From DATDVT01 sp035289905 (GTDB lineage: Archaea > Nanobdellota > Nanobdellia > SCGC-AAA011-G17 > GW2011-AR18), in the NCBI GenBank assembly GCA_035289905.1, contig DATDVT010000018.1, positions 1 to 9,038 on the forward strand: a stretch of 9,038 bases of DNA, in the 5' to 3' direction. Positions 1 through 6,718 of the stretch are shown in pieces; within the stretch, counting starts at the first letter, position 1, and each line of letters starts with the position of its first letter. Below the pieces are notes generated by a model. It made no database searches. It was not told the DNA's origin and was given only the letters and a program-made list of their open reading frames with translations. Made by a program: the position numbers and the translations under genes.

Positions 1-585
1 CACTTGCATTACCTGCAAAGAAGCAATAGAGTAAACTGCAGTATTAATTACCCCCAATCTACTACATCCTTCAATTATTTCACTCGGTTCACTAAATAAA
101 CATTTAAAACAATTTTTGCCATCAAAAACCTTAACCATACCTCTAGCCCCAACAACACTACCATAAACCCATTTTTTATTGTTCTTCAAACAATATTCAT
201 TAATTAAAAATCTAGTATACATATTATCACTACAATCTACGATAAATTCAATTCCATCTAAAAGATTAATATTCTTATAGTTCAAATCAATAATCTCTGC
301 TTTTACCTTAAGTTCAGGATTAATCTCTCTTAATCTTTTCTTTGCAGCATAAGCCTTTAACTCACCAACATCTTGTTTTAAAAATAAACTTTGTCTTTGT
401 AAGTTACTCTCCTCTACAAAGTCCCTATCTATAACTAATAAATTACCAACCCCTGACCTAACTACCAATTCACTAACTACTGTTCCCAATCCTCCAATAC
501 CAATTACAGCAATTTTGGCTTTTTCTATTAATTTCTGTTTTTCTTTTCCAATATGCTCAAATATAACCTGCCTAGATAGATCCAT
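1..585 (-). CDS. ThiF/MoeB/HesA-family E1-like adenylyltransferase, N-terminal part (3' end outside window)
   Basis: By family, this enzyme adenylates the C-terminal glycine of a ubiquitin-like sulfur carrier (MoaD, ThiS or SAMP type) for molybdopterin, thiamine or tRNA thiolation; which carrier it serves cannot be told here. The frame is open for 195 codons from ATG at 585 to the window edge, so the C-terminus is missing. Visible are the nucleotide-binding glycine loop GIGGLG (residues 29-34), the acidic segment DRDFVEESNLQRQ (53-65) with the Asn/Arg pair typical of E1 enzymes, a conserved-type Lys at 77, the DCSDN..TR block (117-125) and a CxxC pair (C159, C162) matching the first half of the MoeB/ThiF zinc site. 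Another Cys (C174) precedes GV in the usual place. The second zinc pair would lie outside the window. A TATA box centred 25-26 nt upstream supports the start. Family call is firm; the subgroup is open. Confidence 0.9.
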   Translation of the reverse strand, partial: MDLSRQVIFEHIGKEKQKLIEKAKIAVIGIGGLGTVVSELVVRSGVGNLLVIDRDFVEESNLQRQSLFLKQDVGELKAYAAKKRLREINPELKVKAEIIDLNYKNINLLDGIEFIVDCSDNMYTRFLINEYCLKNNKKWVYGSVVGARGMVKVFDGKNCFKCLFSEPSEIIEGCSRLGVINTAVYSIASLQVMQV

Positions 586-606
586 AATAAGAAGAAAAAC
601 TATAAT

Positions 607-614
607 TTTATAAA
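607..614 (-). promoter_or_regulatory. TATA box of the ThiF-like gene
   Basis: The palindrome TTTATAAA is centred 25.5 nt upstream of the ATG at 585. Archaeal transcription starts about 25-27 nt downstream of the TATA centre, so the transcript should begin at or next to the start codon (leaderless). The motif is visible; its use is inferred. Confidence 0.6.
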
Positions 615-664
615 ACTAGTTATATTTTCCTTTAAAATCATTAATTCTAATTTTAATTAAATCT

Positions 665-805
665 TTAAACATCTGAAAAAATAACCTCTGACATCTGTAA
701 ATATACTGTTTCATCCAACCAATGAATTAGGTGCTTTTCTTTTGCAATTCTTATAAAAAATCCAAGTATAAAAAGGATAAGTAATAAAATCCACTTTTTA
801 TTCAT
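665..805 (-). pseudogene. Truncated remnant of a GT-C (GT39/PMT-like) membrane glycosyltransferase
   Basis: A 46-codon ORF from ATG at 805. It begins MNKKWILLLILFILGFFIRI, one hydrophobic helix at about residues 5-20, followed by HWLDETVYLQM (28-38). This arrangement, a first membrane helix and then a W-x-DE-x-x-Y motif in the first outward loop, is the N-terminal signature of GT-C enzymes that use lipid-phosphate sugars; the Asp/Glu is catalytic in that family. Real members are several hundred residues with many helices, but here a stop follows 8 residues past the motif. Another frame runs on only for a short unrelated stretch (MFKDLIKIR...), then stops. It retains a TATA element 25-26 nt upstream, shared with the divergent RelA/SpoT gene. 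Most likely a decayed gene fragment. Alternatively it is a functional single-helix microprotein and the similarity is chance. Confidence 0.45.
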
Positions 806-827
806 CTTAAAGCCATATCAGGAAACC

Positions 828-835
828 TTTAAAAG
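828..835. promoter_or_regulatory. Shared bidirectional TATA element (RelA/SpoT gene and GT-C remnant)
   Basis: TTTAAAAG contains the palindrome TTTAAA (828-833), centred 26.5 nt before the RelA/SpoT ATG (857) and 25.5 nt before the ATG of the minus-strand remnant (805). It fits a leaderless start in both directions. The purine-rich GGAAACC just upstream on the plus strand could act as a BRE for the RelA/SpoT direction. No other TATA-like site sits at the right distance. Confidence 0.55.
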
Positions 836-856
836 ATTATACCTAATAAAATTATT

Positions 857-2701
857 ATGTTAATCACAGAATTGGCTAAGAAAATATTAAGGTACAACAA
901 AGAAGCTAATTTTAAGTATTTAGAAAAGGCTTTCAAAAACCTAGAAAAGCAAAAAATTAGAATAAGAGAACATAATTATAATGCCTCAATGATTCTTGCA
1001 GGCTTAGGTCTAGATACAACTACAATTACTGTCTCTTTACTCCAAGATACACAATTCAAGCATGAAGATTTTCCAAAAGAAAAAATAAAGATTTTAGAAG
1101 ATTTAGAAAAAATAAAGATTTTAGAAGCAAAAATAGAAAATCAGTCTTCAGAAGATCTAAGGAAAATATTTTTAACAGCAACAAAAGATATTAGAGTTTT
1201 ATTTATTCAGATTTCAAATAAATTAGAATACCTAAGATCATCTAAAAAATTAAAAAGTACAGAAAAAAAGAAAATAGCTTCTGAAGCTATGTTGATATAT
1301 GCTCCACTATCTTATCGATTAGGCATAGGTATGTTAAAATGGGAGCTAGAAGACTTAGCTTTCAAAATACTTAACCCTAAAAAATTTAAAGAAATAAAAG
1401 AAAAATTACAAGAAAAAAGAGAGATAAGGGAAATTAGAATAAGAAAAACACAGAAGATTATAGAGAAAAATCTTCATCAACATAATATCCAAGCAGATTT
1501 GTATGGAAGAGCAAAGCACATCTACAGCATTTATAAAAAAATACAAGATAGAGCCTATAATTTTGCTGAAATGACTGATTTAATCGCAATAAGAATAATT
1601 ACAGAATCAATAGAGGATTGTTACAAAATATTGGATTTAATTCATAAATTATGGCCTCCGATAGAAGGAAGGTTCAAAGATTATATCTCAGAACCTAAGC
1701 CTAATGGTTACCAATCCTTGCACACAACTGTAAAAGGTTTAGAGGATAGTCCAACAGAAATACAGATTAGAACTAAAGAAATGCACCATTACAATGAAGA
1801 AGGTATAGCAGCTCATTGGGCATATAAAGGTCTTTCAACTGAAAAAGCATTTGATAAACAACTCACACTTTTAAAAGAAACAATAGACCAAGAAAAATCC
1901 TTAACATCAAAAGTAGATTTCTTTGCTGATAAAATTTATATTTCAACTCCAAAAGGAAAAGTAGTAGAACTTCCACAAAGAGCAACAGCCCTAGATTTTG
2001 CTTATTCAATACATTCAGATATAGGAGATAAATGTACTGGTGCAATCATAAATTCTAAATTTGGAAATATAAAAACAAAACTTGAAAATGGAGATATTGT
2101 AGAAATAGTTACCTCAAAAACACAAAACCCATCTAAAGACTGGTTATCATTTGTAGTTACAGAAAAAGCAAGATCAAAAATAAGACATTATTTAAGAGAA
2201 AAAGGAAGACCAGTAATAAACGCATTTTTGAGAAAAGAAACCTCAGAAACTAAAGAAATTATAGAAAATTTAGTTAAAATCCAAGGCGCAAAAGATGCAA
2301 AAATAAAATTTTCTTTATGCTGTAAACCTTTACCAGGAGATAAAATTATTGGAATAAATCTCGGAGAAAAAAAAATAAGCATTCACAAAATAAATTGTAA
2401 AAATATAGAAGAAAAACAAAAAAAAAGAATTTATGTAGAGTGGAAAGATAGTTTTAAAGAGTCTATAGGTATAAACATAGAAGCACAAGATAGAATTGGA
2501 ATATTCGCAGAAATTTTAAATACGGTTTCCAGTCAAAATATTAATATTTCAGCAGTTAAAGGAAAACCAGTATACACAGATCAAATACTTTGTAGTTTTT
2601 TAGCAGATATAAAAGAAACTACAAAATTAATCGATCTAATTGATAGAATAAAAAGAATAAAAGGAATTCACAAAGTATATCTTAATAAAATAAAGAGTTA
2701 A
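857..2701 (+). CDS. rel: Long RelA/SpoT-homologue (p)ppGpp synthetase with a degenerate hydrolase domain
   Basis: Transfers pyrophosphate from ATP to GDP/GTP to make (p)ppGpp, the stringent-response alarmone. The 614 residues show the long-RSH order: HD-hydrolase region (about 15-160), synthetase (about 212-325), TGS (354-420), conserved-cysteine domain (C488, C489, H510, C514) and ACT (537-610). Synthetase motifs are intact: GRAKHIYSIYKK (217-228), TDLIAIRI with D241, RFKD (272-275, the form typical of bifunctional Rel/SpoT), KPNGYQSLHTT (281-291), EIQIRT with E301, and AAHWAYK. The hydrolase is not: the usual HDxxED is Q63-D64 followed by T-Q-F-K, and the second Asp (DRLHN motif) is N121 in SNKLEYL. 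First-motif H39 survives. Inferred to be synthetase-only. It is somewhat shorter than bacterial Rel (about 700-750). Long RSH proteins are chiefly bacterial, so transfer from bacteria is likely. Its 3' end overlaps the convergent gene by 20 bp. Confidence 0.95.
   Translation: MLITELAKKILRYNKEANFKYLEKAFKNLEKQKIRIREHNYNASMILAGLGLDTTTITVSLLQDTQFKHEDFPKEKIKILEDLEKIKILEAKIENQSSEDLRKIFLTATKDIRVLFIQISNKLEYLRSSKKLKSTEKKKIASEAMLIYAPLSYRLGIGMLKWELEDLAFKILNPKKFKEIKEKLQEKREIREIRIRKTQKIIEKNLHQHNIQADLYGRAKHIYSIYKKIQDRAYNFAEMTDLIAIRIITESIEDCYKILDLIHKLWPPIEGRFKDYISEPKPNGYQSLHTTVKGLEDSPTEIQIRTKEMHHYNEEGIAAHWAYKGLSTEKAFDKQLTLLKETIDQEKSLTSKVDFFADKIYISTPKGKVVELPQRATALDFAYSIHSDIGDKCTGAIINSKFGNIKTKLENGDIVEIVTSKTQNPSKDWLSFVVTEKARSKIRHYLREKGRPVINAFLRKETSETKEIIENLVKIQGAKDAKIKFSLCCKPLPGDKIIGINLGEKKISIHKINCKNIEEKQKKRIYVEWKDSFKESIGINIEAQDRIGIFAEILNTVSSQNINISAVKGKPVYTDQILCSFLADIKETTKLIDLIDRIKRIKGIHKVYLNKIKS
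1081..1134 (+). repeat. 27-bp tandem duplication inside the RelA/SpoT gene
   Basis: The 20-base block 1081-1100 recurs exactly at 1108-1127, a period of 27 bases or nine codons. In frame it encodes KIKILEDLE followed by KIKILEAKI, in the degenerate hydrolase region (residues about 76-93). Reading frame is kept. This looks like a local slippage or duplication event and fits relaxed selection on that domain. Confidence 0.7.
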
Positions 2702-3749
2702 TCAAATCAAAATAATCAATAGCATAATGTATCAATAAATTATTTTTTAAGACTATATCTCTTCCTTGGCTCCCAATCTCTTTTATTTTATGTTTATTAT
2801 TTGCTAAATAAACAACATGTTCGGCAATTTTTAAAGGATGAATCATATCAACTAAATAAACAGCAGATTTATAATATAATTCAAGATCAGCCCTTCCTTT
2901 ACAAATAATAGAAGTTCTTTTCCATAAAGATTCCTTTATATTTAATAATAAATCAAGATTATCACTTGAATCAATCACACAAATTGCTTCTCTTTGTAGA
3001 GCATTAATAAGTAAATCATTCCTTTCAGAGAGTACATATAAATTATTCTCAATAATCCCATTAACCTCAAAATTAATCTGTTCTAAACAAGCAAAAACAA
3101 AAGTACAATCCACCCCTAACCCATAAATATTCTCACAAATTTTAACAAAATCAATAAAATTATTAGAATGAGCAATCTCTAATACTATTGGTTTGTTCAT
3201 AGGAAGATTATATTTGGCTATTATTGCTTGACTATTTATTTCTTTATTTTTATCTGAAAAAGGATTAATTCCAGGTATGATCACATTATATTTGTCATTC
3301 AATTTATACATTTCTGAACTAACAATCCTTGCATCATACATATCTAACATTTCTTCAAAAAAATTCTCTATCTCTCCATGAATATCCGCAATCCATTTAT
3401 TATTTTTTTTGTATTTAATTAAACCTAAACAAGTCAAATCATGAACAATAATAACATCATATTCATCTAAACAAGCTACCAAATCTAAATTATGCTCAAT
3501 AGAATCATTAAACGATTTAAAATAATCTTCTTTAATAGAAAAATTACATACAAATTTACAAAAATTAAAATTAATTTTAAACTCATTCACAAATTCGCTA
3601 AAATCTTCTAACAAAATTCCTAAATTTTTTTTACTATTATCGCTATAAACCATTAAAATTTTTTTTCTAGTTAAATCCTCAATTCTTTCATTTAACTCTT
3701 CAAACAAATTACTCCCAATCAAATTTTTATATTGTTGTTCTAAGTTCAC
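2682..3749 (-). CDS. TreT-like GT-B (GT4) glycosyltransferase homologue, probably catalytically inactive
   Basis: 355 residues whose layout resembles archaeal trehalose glycosyltransferring synthase (TreT) end to end, judged from remembered family features. There is an N-terminal LEQQYKNLIGSNLFEEL segment (3-19), a DEYDVIIVHDLT block (95-106), KWIADIHGEI (118-127), a YDARIVSSEMY segment (138-148), NVIIPGINPFSDKNKEI (155-171), a second Rossmann domain starting at LPMNKPIVLEI (182-192), and the C-terminal helix region about 305-353. Key family features are missing. The N-terminal glycine-rich GGGVAEIL-type loop reads SDNSKKNLGILL (36-47), the Arg/Lys donor site after the QVSRFD position is HSNNFIDF (194-201), and the EGFGLT-type donor motif is SDNLDLLLN (262-270). 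Inferred to be a sugar-binding or structural relic. It starts at GTG, whose GTGA overlaps the lgt stop; GAGTGAT six bases upstream may serve as ribosome binding site. Last gene of the flavodoxin-lgt operon. Confidence 0.65.
   Translation of the reverse strand: MNLEQQYKNLIGSNLFEELNERIEDLTRKKILMVYSDNSKKNLGILLEDFSEFVNEFKINFNFCKFVCNFSIKEDYFKSFNDSIEHNLDLVACLDEYDVIIVHDLTCLGLIKYKKNNKWIADIHGEIENFFEEMLDMYDARIVSSEMYKLNDKYNVIIPGINPFSDKNKEINSQAIIAKYNLPMNKPIVLEIAHSNNFIDFVKICENIYGLGVDCTFVFACLEQINFEVNGIIENNLYVLSERNDLLINALQREAICVIDSSDNLDLLLNIKESLWKRTSIICKGRADLELYYKSAVYLVDMIHPLKIAEHVVYLANNKHKIKEIGSQGRDIVLKNNLLIHYAIDYFDLINSLFY
2743..2748 (+). terminator. Weak T-tract after the RelA/SpoT gene
   Basis: Six consecutive T about 40 bases past the stop, with no hairpin. 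Archaeal RNA polymerase can terminate on T-tracts alone, but such tracts are common by chance in DNA this AT-rich. The site lies inside the convergent TreT-like gene. Confidence 0.25.
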
Positions 3750-4465
3750 CTATTTATCACTCTTTTTTTTAAAAAATAAAAACCAAATAAAATTAAAGGA
3801 AGGCTATACCATTGACCCGGAGTCAAACCTAAATAAGTTGACCAATCCTTCCAAAACTCAACAATAAATCTAAATACTCCAAACAAAAAAATAAACATCC
3901 AAAACATATAACCCTCTTTTCTTTTTATTCTATTTAAAAATAATAAAATACCAAAAATTAAAAGATTTTTAAACGCCTCATATAATTGAGAAGGATGTCT
4001 CATTTCACCATTAACGTTAACACTAAAAACAGAATTACTTATTCTTCCCCATAACTCAGCATTAATAAAATTACCAATTCTAACAAACATAGCGCCAAAA
4101 GCAATAGGAATTACAGCCTTATCTGCCATTTTATAAAAACTATAATTATTTTTTTTACAAAATAAATAATTAGCCAGTATTCCACCAATTAAAGCACCGT
4201 GACTTGCTAAACCACCCTCCCAAACATAAAATATCTTTAGCGGATTACTAAGATAATACAATGGTTCATACAAAATAATCTCTCCTAATCTTGCACCAAG
4301 TATAATTCCAACCAACATGTATAAAAGATACTCTTCAATTTTTACTTTTGATACATCTCCTCTAATTTTTAATAATATAAAATAACCAAAAATAAAACCA
4401 AGCATCATTAGAAGGCCATACCACCTAATTTCTAACCCAAAAATATTAACTAAAACCGGATCCAT
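3746..4465 (-). CDS. lgt: Prolipoprotein diacylglyceryl transferase (Lgt)
   Basis: Moves the diacylglyceryl group of phosphatidylglycerol-type lipid onto the lipobox cysteine of lipoprotein precursors, in the cytoplasmic membrane. Family motifs are all present in 239 residues: RWYG (14-17), WEGGLASHGALIGG (82-95) with the essential-type His at 89, the Lgt signature VRIGNFINAELWGR (128-141) with R129, HPSQLYEA (157-164), and FRFIVEFW (198-205) with R199, followed by LGLTPGQWYSLP. About seven membrane helices alternate with these. It is shorter than E. coli Lgt (291) but not truncated in any motif. I chose ATG at 4465, one base after the flavodoxin stop; a TTG at 4474 would add three residues and overlap that gene by 8 bp. 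The TGA stop overlaps the next GTG start by 4 nt, so translation is probably coupled. Lgt is a bacterial enzyme as a rule, so its presence beside archaeal genes is odd. Confidence 0.95.
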   Translation of the reverse strand: MDPVLVNIFGLEIRWYGLLMMLGFIFGYFILLKIRGDVSKVKIEEYLLYMLVGIILGARLGEIILYEPLYYLSNPLKIFYVWEGGLASHGALIGGILANYLFCKKNNYSFYKMADKAVIPIAFGAMFVRIGNFINAELWGRISNSVFSVNVNGEMRHPSQLYEAFKNLLIFGILLFLNRIKRKEGYMFWMFIFLFGVFRFIVEFWKDWSTYLGLTPGQWYSLPLILFGFYFLKKRVINR

Positions 4466-4466
4466 T

Positions 4467-4904
4467 TTAACCAATCAATTCATCTATTTTTTTACTAATG
4501 TCTCCTTCTCCATTTTTAAAAACCTTATAGGTAATTAATTCTCCACCAGATATTAATAAACTTTCTTTTATTAAATCAACAGTTTTCCCTTGATTGATTC
4601 CACAACTTATAATCAATTTAATCCTTTTATTCTTCCAATTATGTTTGTCAAAAAACTTTCTTAAAGGTCTAGCATATTTACTATTCCAAACAGGACCTGC
4701 TAAATAAATAATTTCATAATTATCTAAATCAACTATTGGAAAATCTATCTTACCAAAACCAAACATTTGAGAAAAAACCACCCAAAATTTATTCCCATTA
4801 GTCTCTATTTTATATTTATCTACTTCTAATTTTTCATCCAAAATCCCAACAAGTCTCTCTACATGATTAAATAATGAATAATAAACCACACAAGCCTTTT
4901 TCAT
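4467..4904 (-). CDS. Flavodoxin-like FMN protein
   Basis: 145 residues with a flavodoxin fold: ACVVYYS strand, then a phosphate-loop equivalent SLFNHVERL (10-18), the YLAGPVWNSKYARPLRKFF block (67-85) that in related proteins wraps the isoalloxazine ring, and a LIISCG strand (97-102). The classic S/T-x-T-G-N-T loop is altered to SLFNHVE, but many archaeal flavodoxin-family proteins deviate there. By family it would carry electrons or reduce a quinone or metal site; partner unknown. First gene of the operon with lgt (1-nt gap) and the TreT-like gene. The TATA box centred 26-27 nt upstream points to a leaderless start at ATG 4904. Why a flavodoxin should be co-transcribed with Lgt is unclear. 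Fold fairly sure, function not. Confidence 0.8.
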   Translation of the reverse strand: MKKACVVYYSLFNHVERLVGILDEKLEVDKYKIETNGNKFWVVFSQMFGFGKIDFPIVDLDNYEIIYLAGPVWNSKYARPLRKFFDKHNWKNKRIKLIISCGINQGKTVDLIKESLLISGGELITYKVFKNGEGDISKKIDELIG

Positions 4905-4926
4905 AATTTTTTTATTAACAATCTAG

Positions 4927-4934
4927 TTTATAAA
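4927..4934 (-). promoter_or_regulatory. TATA box of the flavodoxin-lgt operon
   Basis: TTTATAAA centred 26.5 nt before the ATG at 4904, predicting a leaderless transcript for the three-gene operon. No comparable box was seen at that distance before lgt or the TreT-like gene, which supports a single transcript. Confidence 0.65.
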
Positions 4935-4951
4935 AATTATGCAAGCAAAAC

Positions 4952-4959
4952 TTTAAAAA
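4952..4959 (+). promoter_or_regulatory. TATA box of the membrane-protein gene
   Basis: TTTAAAAA centred about 25.5 nt before the ATG at 4981, fitting a leaderless start. It lies 17 bases beyond the oppositely oriented TATA box of the flavodoxin operon, so the two promoters sit side by side in a 76-bp intergenic region. Confidence 0.6.
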
Positions 4960-4980
4960 GTAATTAACATAATTTATTAT

Positions 4981-5826
4981 ATGCAAGAATTTAAAGAAAG
5001 ATTATCCTTTAGTTTTAGTTTATTAAAAAACAAAAAATTATGGATACCAGATATTATTCTTGTTTTGATTACATTAATACTCACATTTTTACTTGTCTAT
5101 ATAAATAACCTAAGTCATATTTTTAATATAAACTCTTTTGATTTAATTAAAGCTGAATTCACAAAAATAATGAATAATACCCCAGATTTAATAAAATTAA
5201 TGATCACAAGTTTAATTGCGATCTTAATAAGCCTCTTAGCCGGAATTTCATTAATAGCTACAAAATATACTTTAATTAAAGAAACAATAGCAAATAAAAA
5301 ATTTAAACTTAAGGAAATAATAAAACAATCAAAAAAGTTTATCCCCGGACTAATAAAATTAAAGATATGTATAATTATTTTATATTTAATTCCCCTCCTT
5401 ATTGTAGGTTATTTAGCCTTTTTTAAGTCATTAGAATTAATATCAACTTTGATAATTATCCTCTTATTTTTATTTTATAGTCTTGCTTTTTTGTTTATAG
5501 ATCCAATCCTCTTCTATGGAGAAAAAAGAACGTTCAAAATTCTTAAACAATCATATTTAATTTTTAAAAAAACACCAAAAAAAACAATAATAATTCTAAT
5601 TATTTTAGGAATAATTAGTCTTTTAGGAATATCCCTAATTAGTTTATATTCATACATAAAAGAAGATTTAACACCACAACTTACCTCTACTTTTTTAATT
5701 TATACATTCATAACCTTCCATTTTATATTAAGACTTTTGATTACAGTAGGTACAAGTTTAACTAAAGATATCTTCATTTTCAAAAATTATAATGACATTA
5801 AAGATTTAATTCTAAAAAATCCTTAG
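4981..5826 (+). CDS. Six-helix membrane protein of unknown function
   Basis: 281 residues, not recognised beyond a general likeness to archaeal polytopic proteins with six helices and no known enzyme activity. Predicted membrane segments lie at about 22-41, 71-96, 126-148, 152-176, 201-223 and 236-258. The N-terminal 20 residues are amphipathic and basic (QEFKERLSFSFSLLKNKK). Cytoplasmic loops are lysine-rich (residues 97-125 and 180-201), in keeping with the positive-inside rule. The loop 42-70 carries Asn and Asp and is probably outside. No signal peptide cleavage site, catalytic motif or transporter signature is visible. It has its own TATA box and a strong T-tract downstream, so it looks monocistronic. 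Its last 29 bp overlap the 3' end of the convergent RNase Z gene. Real gene; role unknown. Confidence 0.85.
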   Translation: MQEFKERLSFSFSLLKNKKLWIPDIILVLITLILTFLLVYINNLSHIFNINSFDLIKAEFTKIMNNTPDLIKLMITSLIAILISLLAGISLIATKYTLIKETIANKKFKLKEIIKQSKKFIPGLIKLKICIIILYLIPLLIVGYLAFFKSLELISTLIIILLFLFYSLAFLFIDPILFYGEKRTFKILKQSYLIFKKTPKKTIIILIILGIISLLGISLISLYSYIKEDLTPQLTSTFLIYTFITFHFILRLLITVGTSLTKDIFIFKNYNDIKDLILKNP

Positions 5827-6685
5827 CACAAACAACCTCTTTTTTAAAAATTTTTTTTATTTTATTTTTTATCATATCCGTATTTTTATACCTTTGACTA
5901 AAATGGGTTACCACTACTTTTTCTACATTAGCCTCATTAGCAATTTTAGCTACATCATTAGCATCTAAATGGTTATATTCTTCTTTCTTTTTCTTTTCAT
6001 CTAAAAAAGTACATTCACAAACTAAAATATCAACCCCTCTAGAAAGTTTAACAGCATTTTTACAATAAGCAGTATCTAAAACAAATGCAATTTTTTTATC
6101 TTTTATTAAATAAGTAGCATCTTTAACTCTTATTTTTTTCCCCCTCCATAAAATATCTTTGCCTCTTTGTAATTCACCTATCAAAGGGTTTTGAATTAAA
6201 CCTATTTTTTTTAAATAATCTAAATTCATTTTTCTTCTTGGTTTTTCTTCAAATCTAAACCCATAGCATAAAGAAGTATGTTTTAATTTTTTACAAAATA
6301 CCTTATATAATTTATCTTCATAAACCTTGCCTTCTTTTATCTCCTTTATTATGATCTTAATTCTTTCTACACAGCAAAAATTTATCATATTTTTATAGTA
6401 TTCCTTTATTCCTCTAGGCCCATAAATTTCTAAAGTACCTTTAAATTCATTAGCACATAAATTAAAAATCAAACCTCCTAATCCAAGTATATGATCTCCG
6501 TGCAAATGAGTTATTAAAATCTTATTTAACTTTGGAACCTTTAACCCAGTAATATTCATTTGTCTCTGAATACCCTCACCACAATCAATCAATAATTTAG
6601 TGTTACCATAACTAAGATAAATTCCTGATTGATTCCTATCTTTAGTTGGTTGCATTCCTGAAGTGCCTAAAAATATAATTTTCAT
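5798..6685 (-). CDS. rnz: Ribonuclease Z (tRNA 3' endonuclease)
   Basis: Zinc metallo-beta-lactamase-fold enzyme that removes 3' trailers from precursor tRNA. The 295 residues match the usual short RNase Z (about 300). Seen in order: N-terminal FLGTSGMQPTKDRNQS, LLIDCGEG (31-38), motif II THLHGDH (59-65) with H60, H62, D64 and H65, the exosite insertion region (about 110-190) with basic residues, H136 in LKHTSLCYGFRFE, the metal-bridging Asp D204 in VLDTAYC (where many homologues have SGDT), CECTF (223-227), H239 in NHLDA and H261 in THFSQRY. All expected metal ligands are present. ATG at 6685 has a TATA box 26-27 nt upstream. The gene is divergent from endA over 63 bp, and its 3' end overlaps the membrane-protein gene by 29 bp. 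Confidence 0.95.
   Translation of the reverse strand: MKIIFLGTSGMQPTKDRNQSGIYLSYGNTKLLIDCGEGIQRQMNITGLKVPKLNKILITHLHGDHILGLGGLIFNLCANEFKGTLEIYGPRGIKEYYKNMINFCCVERIKIIIKEIKEGKVYEDKLYKVFCKKLKHTSLCYGFRFEEKPRRKMNLDYLKKIGLIQNPLIGELQRGKDILWRGKKIRVKDATYLIKDKKIAFVLDTAYCKNAVKLSRGVDILVCECTFLDEKKKKEEYNHLDANDVAKIANEANVEKVVVTHFSQRYKNTDMIKNKIKKIFKKEVVCAKDFLELNL
5840..5870 (+). terminator. T-tract terminator after the membrane-protein gene
   Basis: Three T-runs (T6 at 5840, T8 at 5851, then TTTTATTTTTT to 5870) begin about 14 bases past the stop. Stacked T-runs without a hairpin are the usual archaeal intrinsic terminator. On the other strand the same bases encode the lysine-rich end of RNase Z, so the tract may equally reflect that coding. 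Confidence 0.45.
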
Positions 6686-6707
6686 TAAATATAATTAAAA
6701 AGAATCA

Positions 6708-6715
6708 ATATAAAA
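6708..6715 (-). promoter_or_regulatory. TATA box of rnz
   Basis: Minus-strand TTTTATAT centred 26.5 nt before the ATG at 6685; predicts a leaderless rnz mRNA. It sits back to back with the endA TATA box only a few bases away, so the two promoters may compete or be co-regulated. Confidence 0.6.
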
Positions 6716-6718
6716 AAC

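Noticed and set aside
1863..2382. Minus-strand open frames inside the RelA/SpoT gene (1863-2045 and 2188-2382)
   Set aside because: They lie fully opposite a well-supported coding region, have low-complexity Leu/Phe-rich translations, and have no promoter or family motif.
4466..4474. TTG at 4474 as the lgt start
   Set aside because: An ATG three codons later lies one base after the preceding stop, and Lgt homologues need no extra N-terminal residues.
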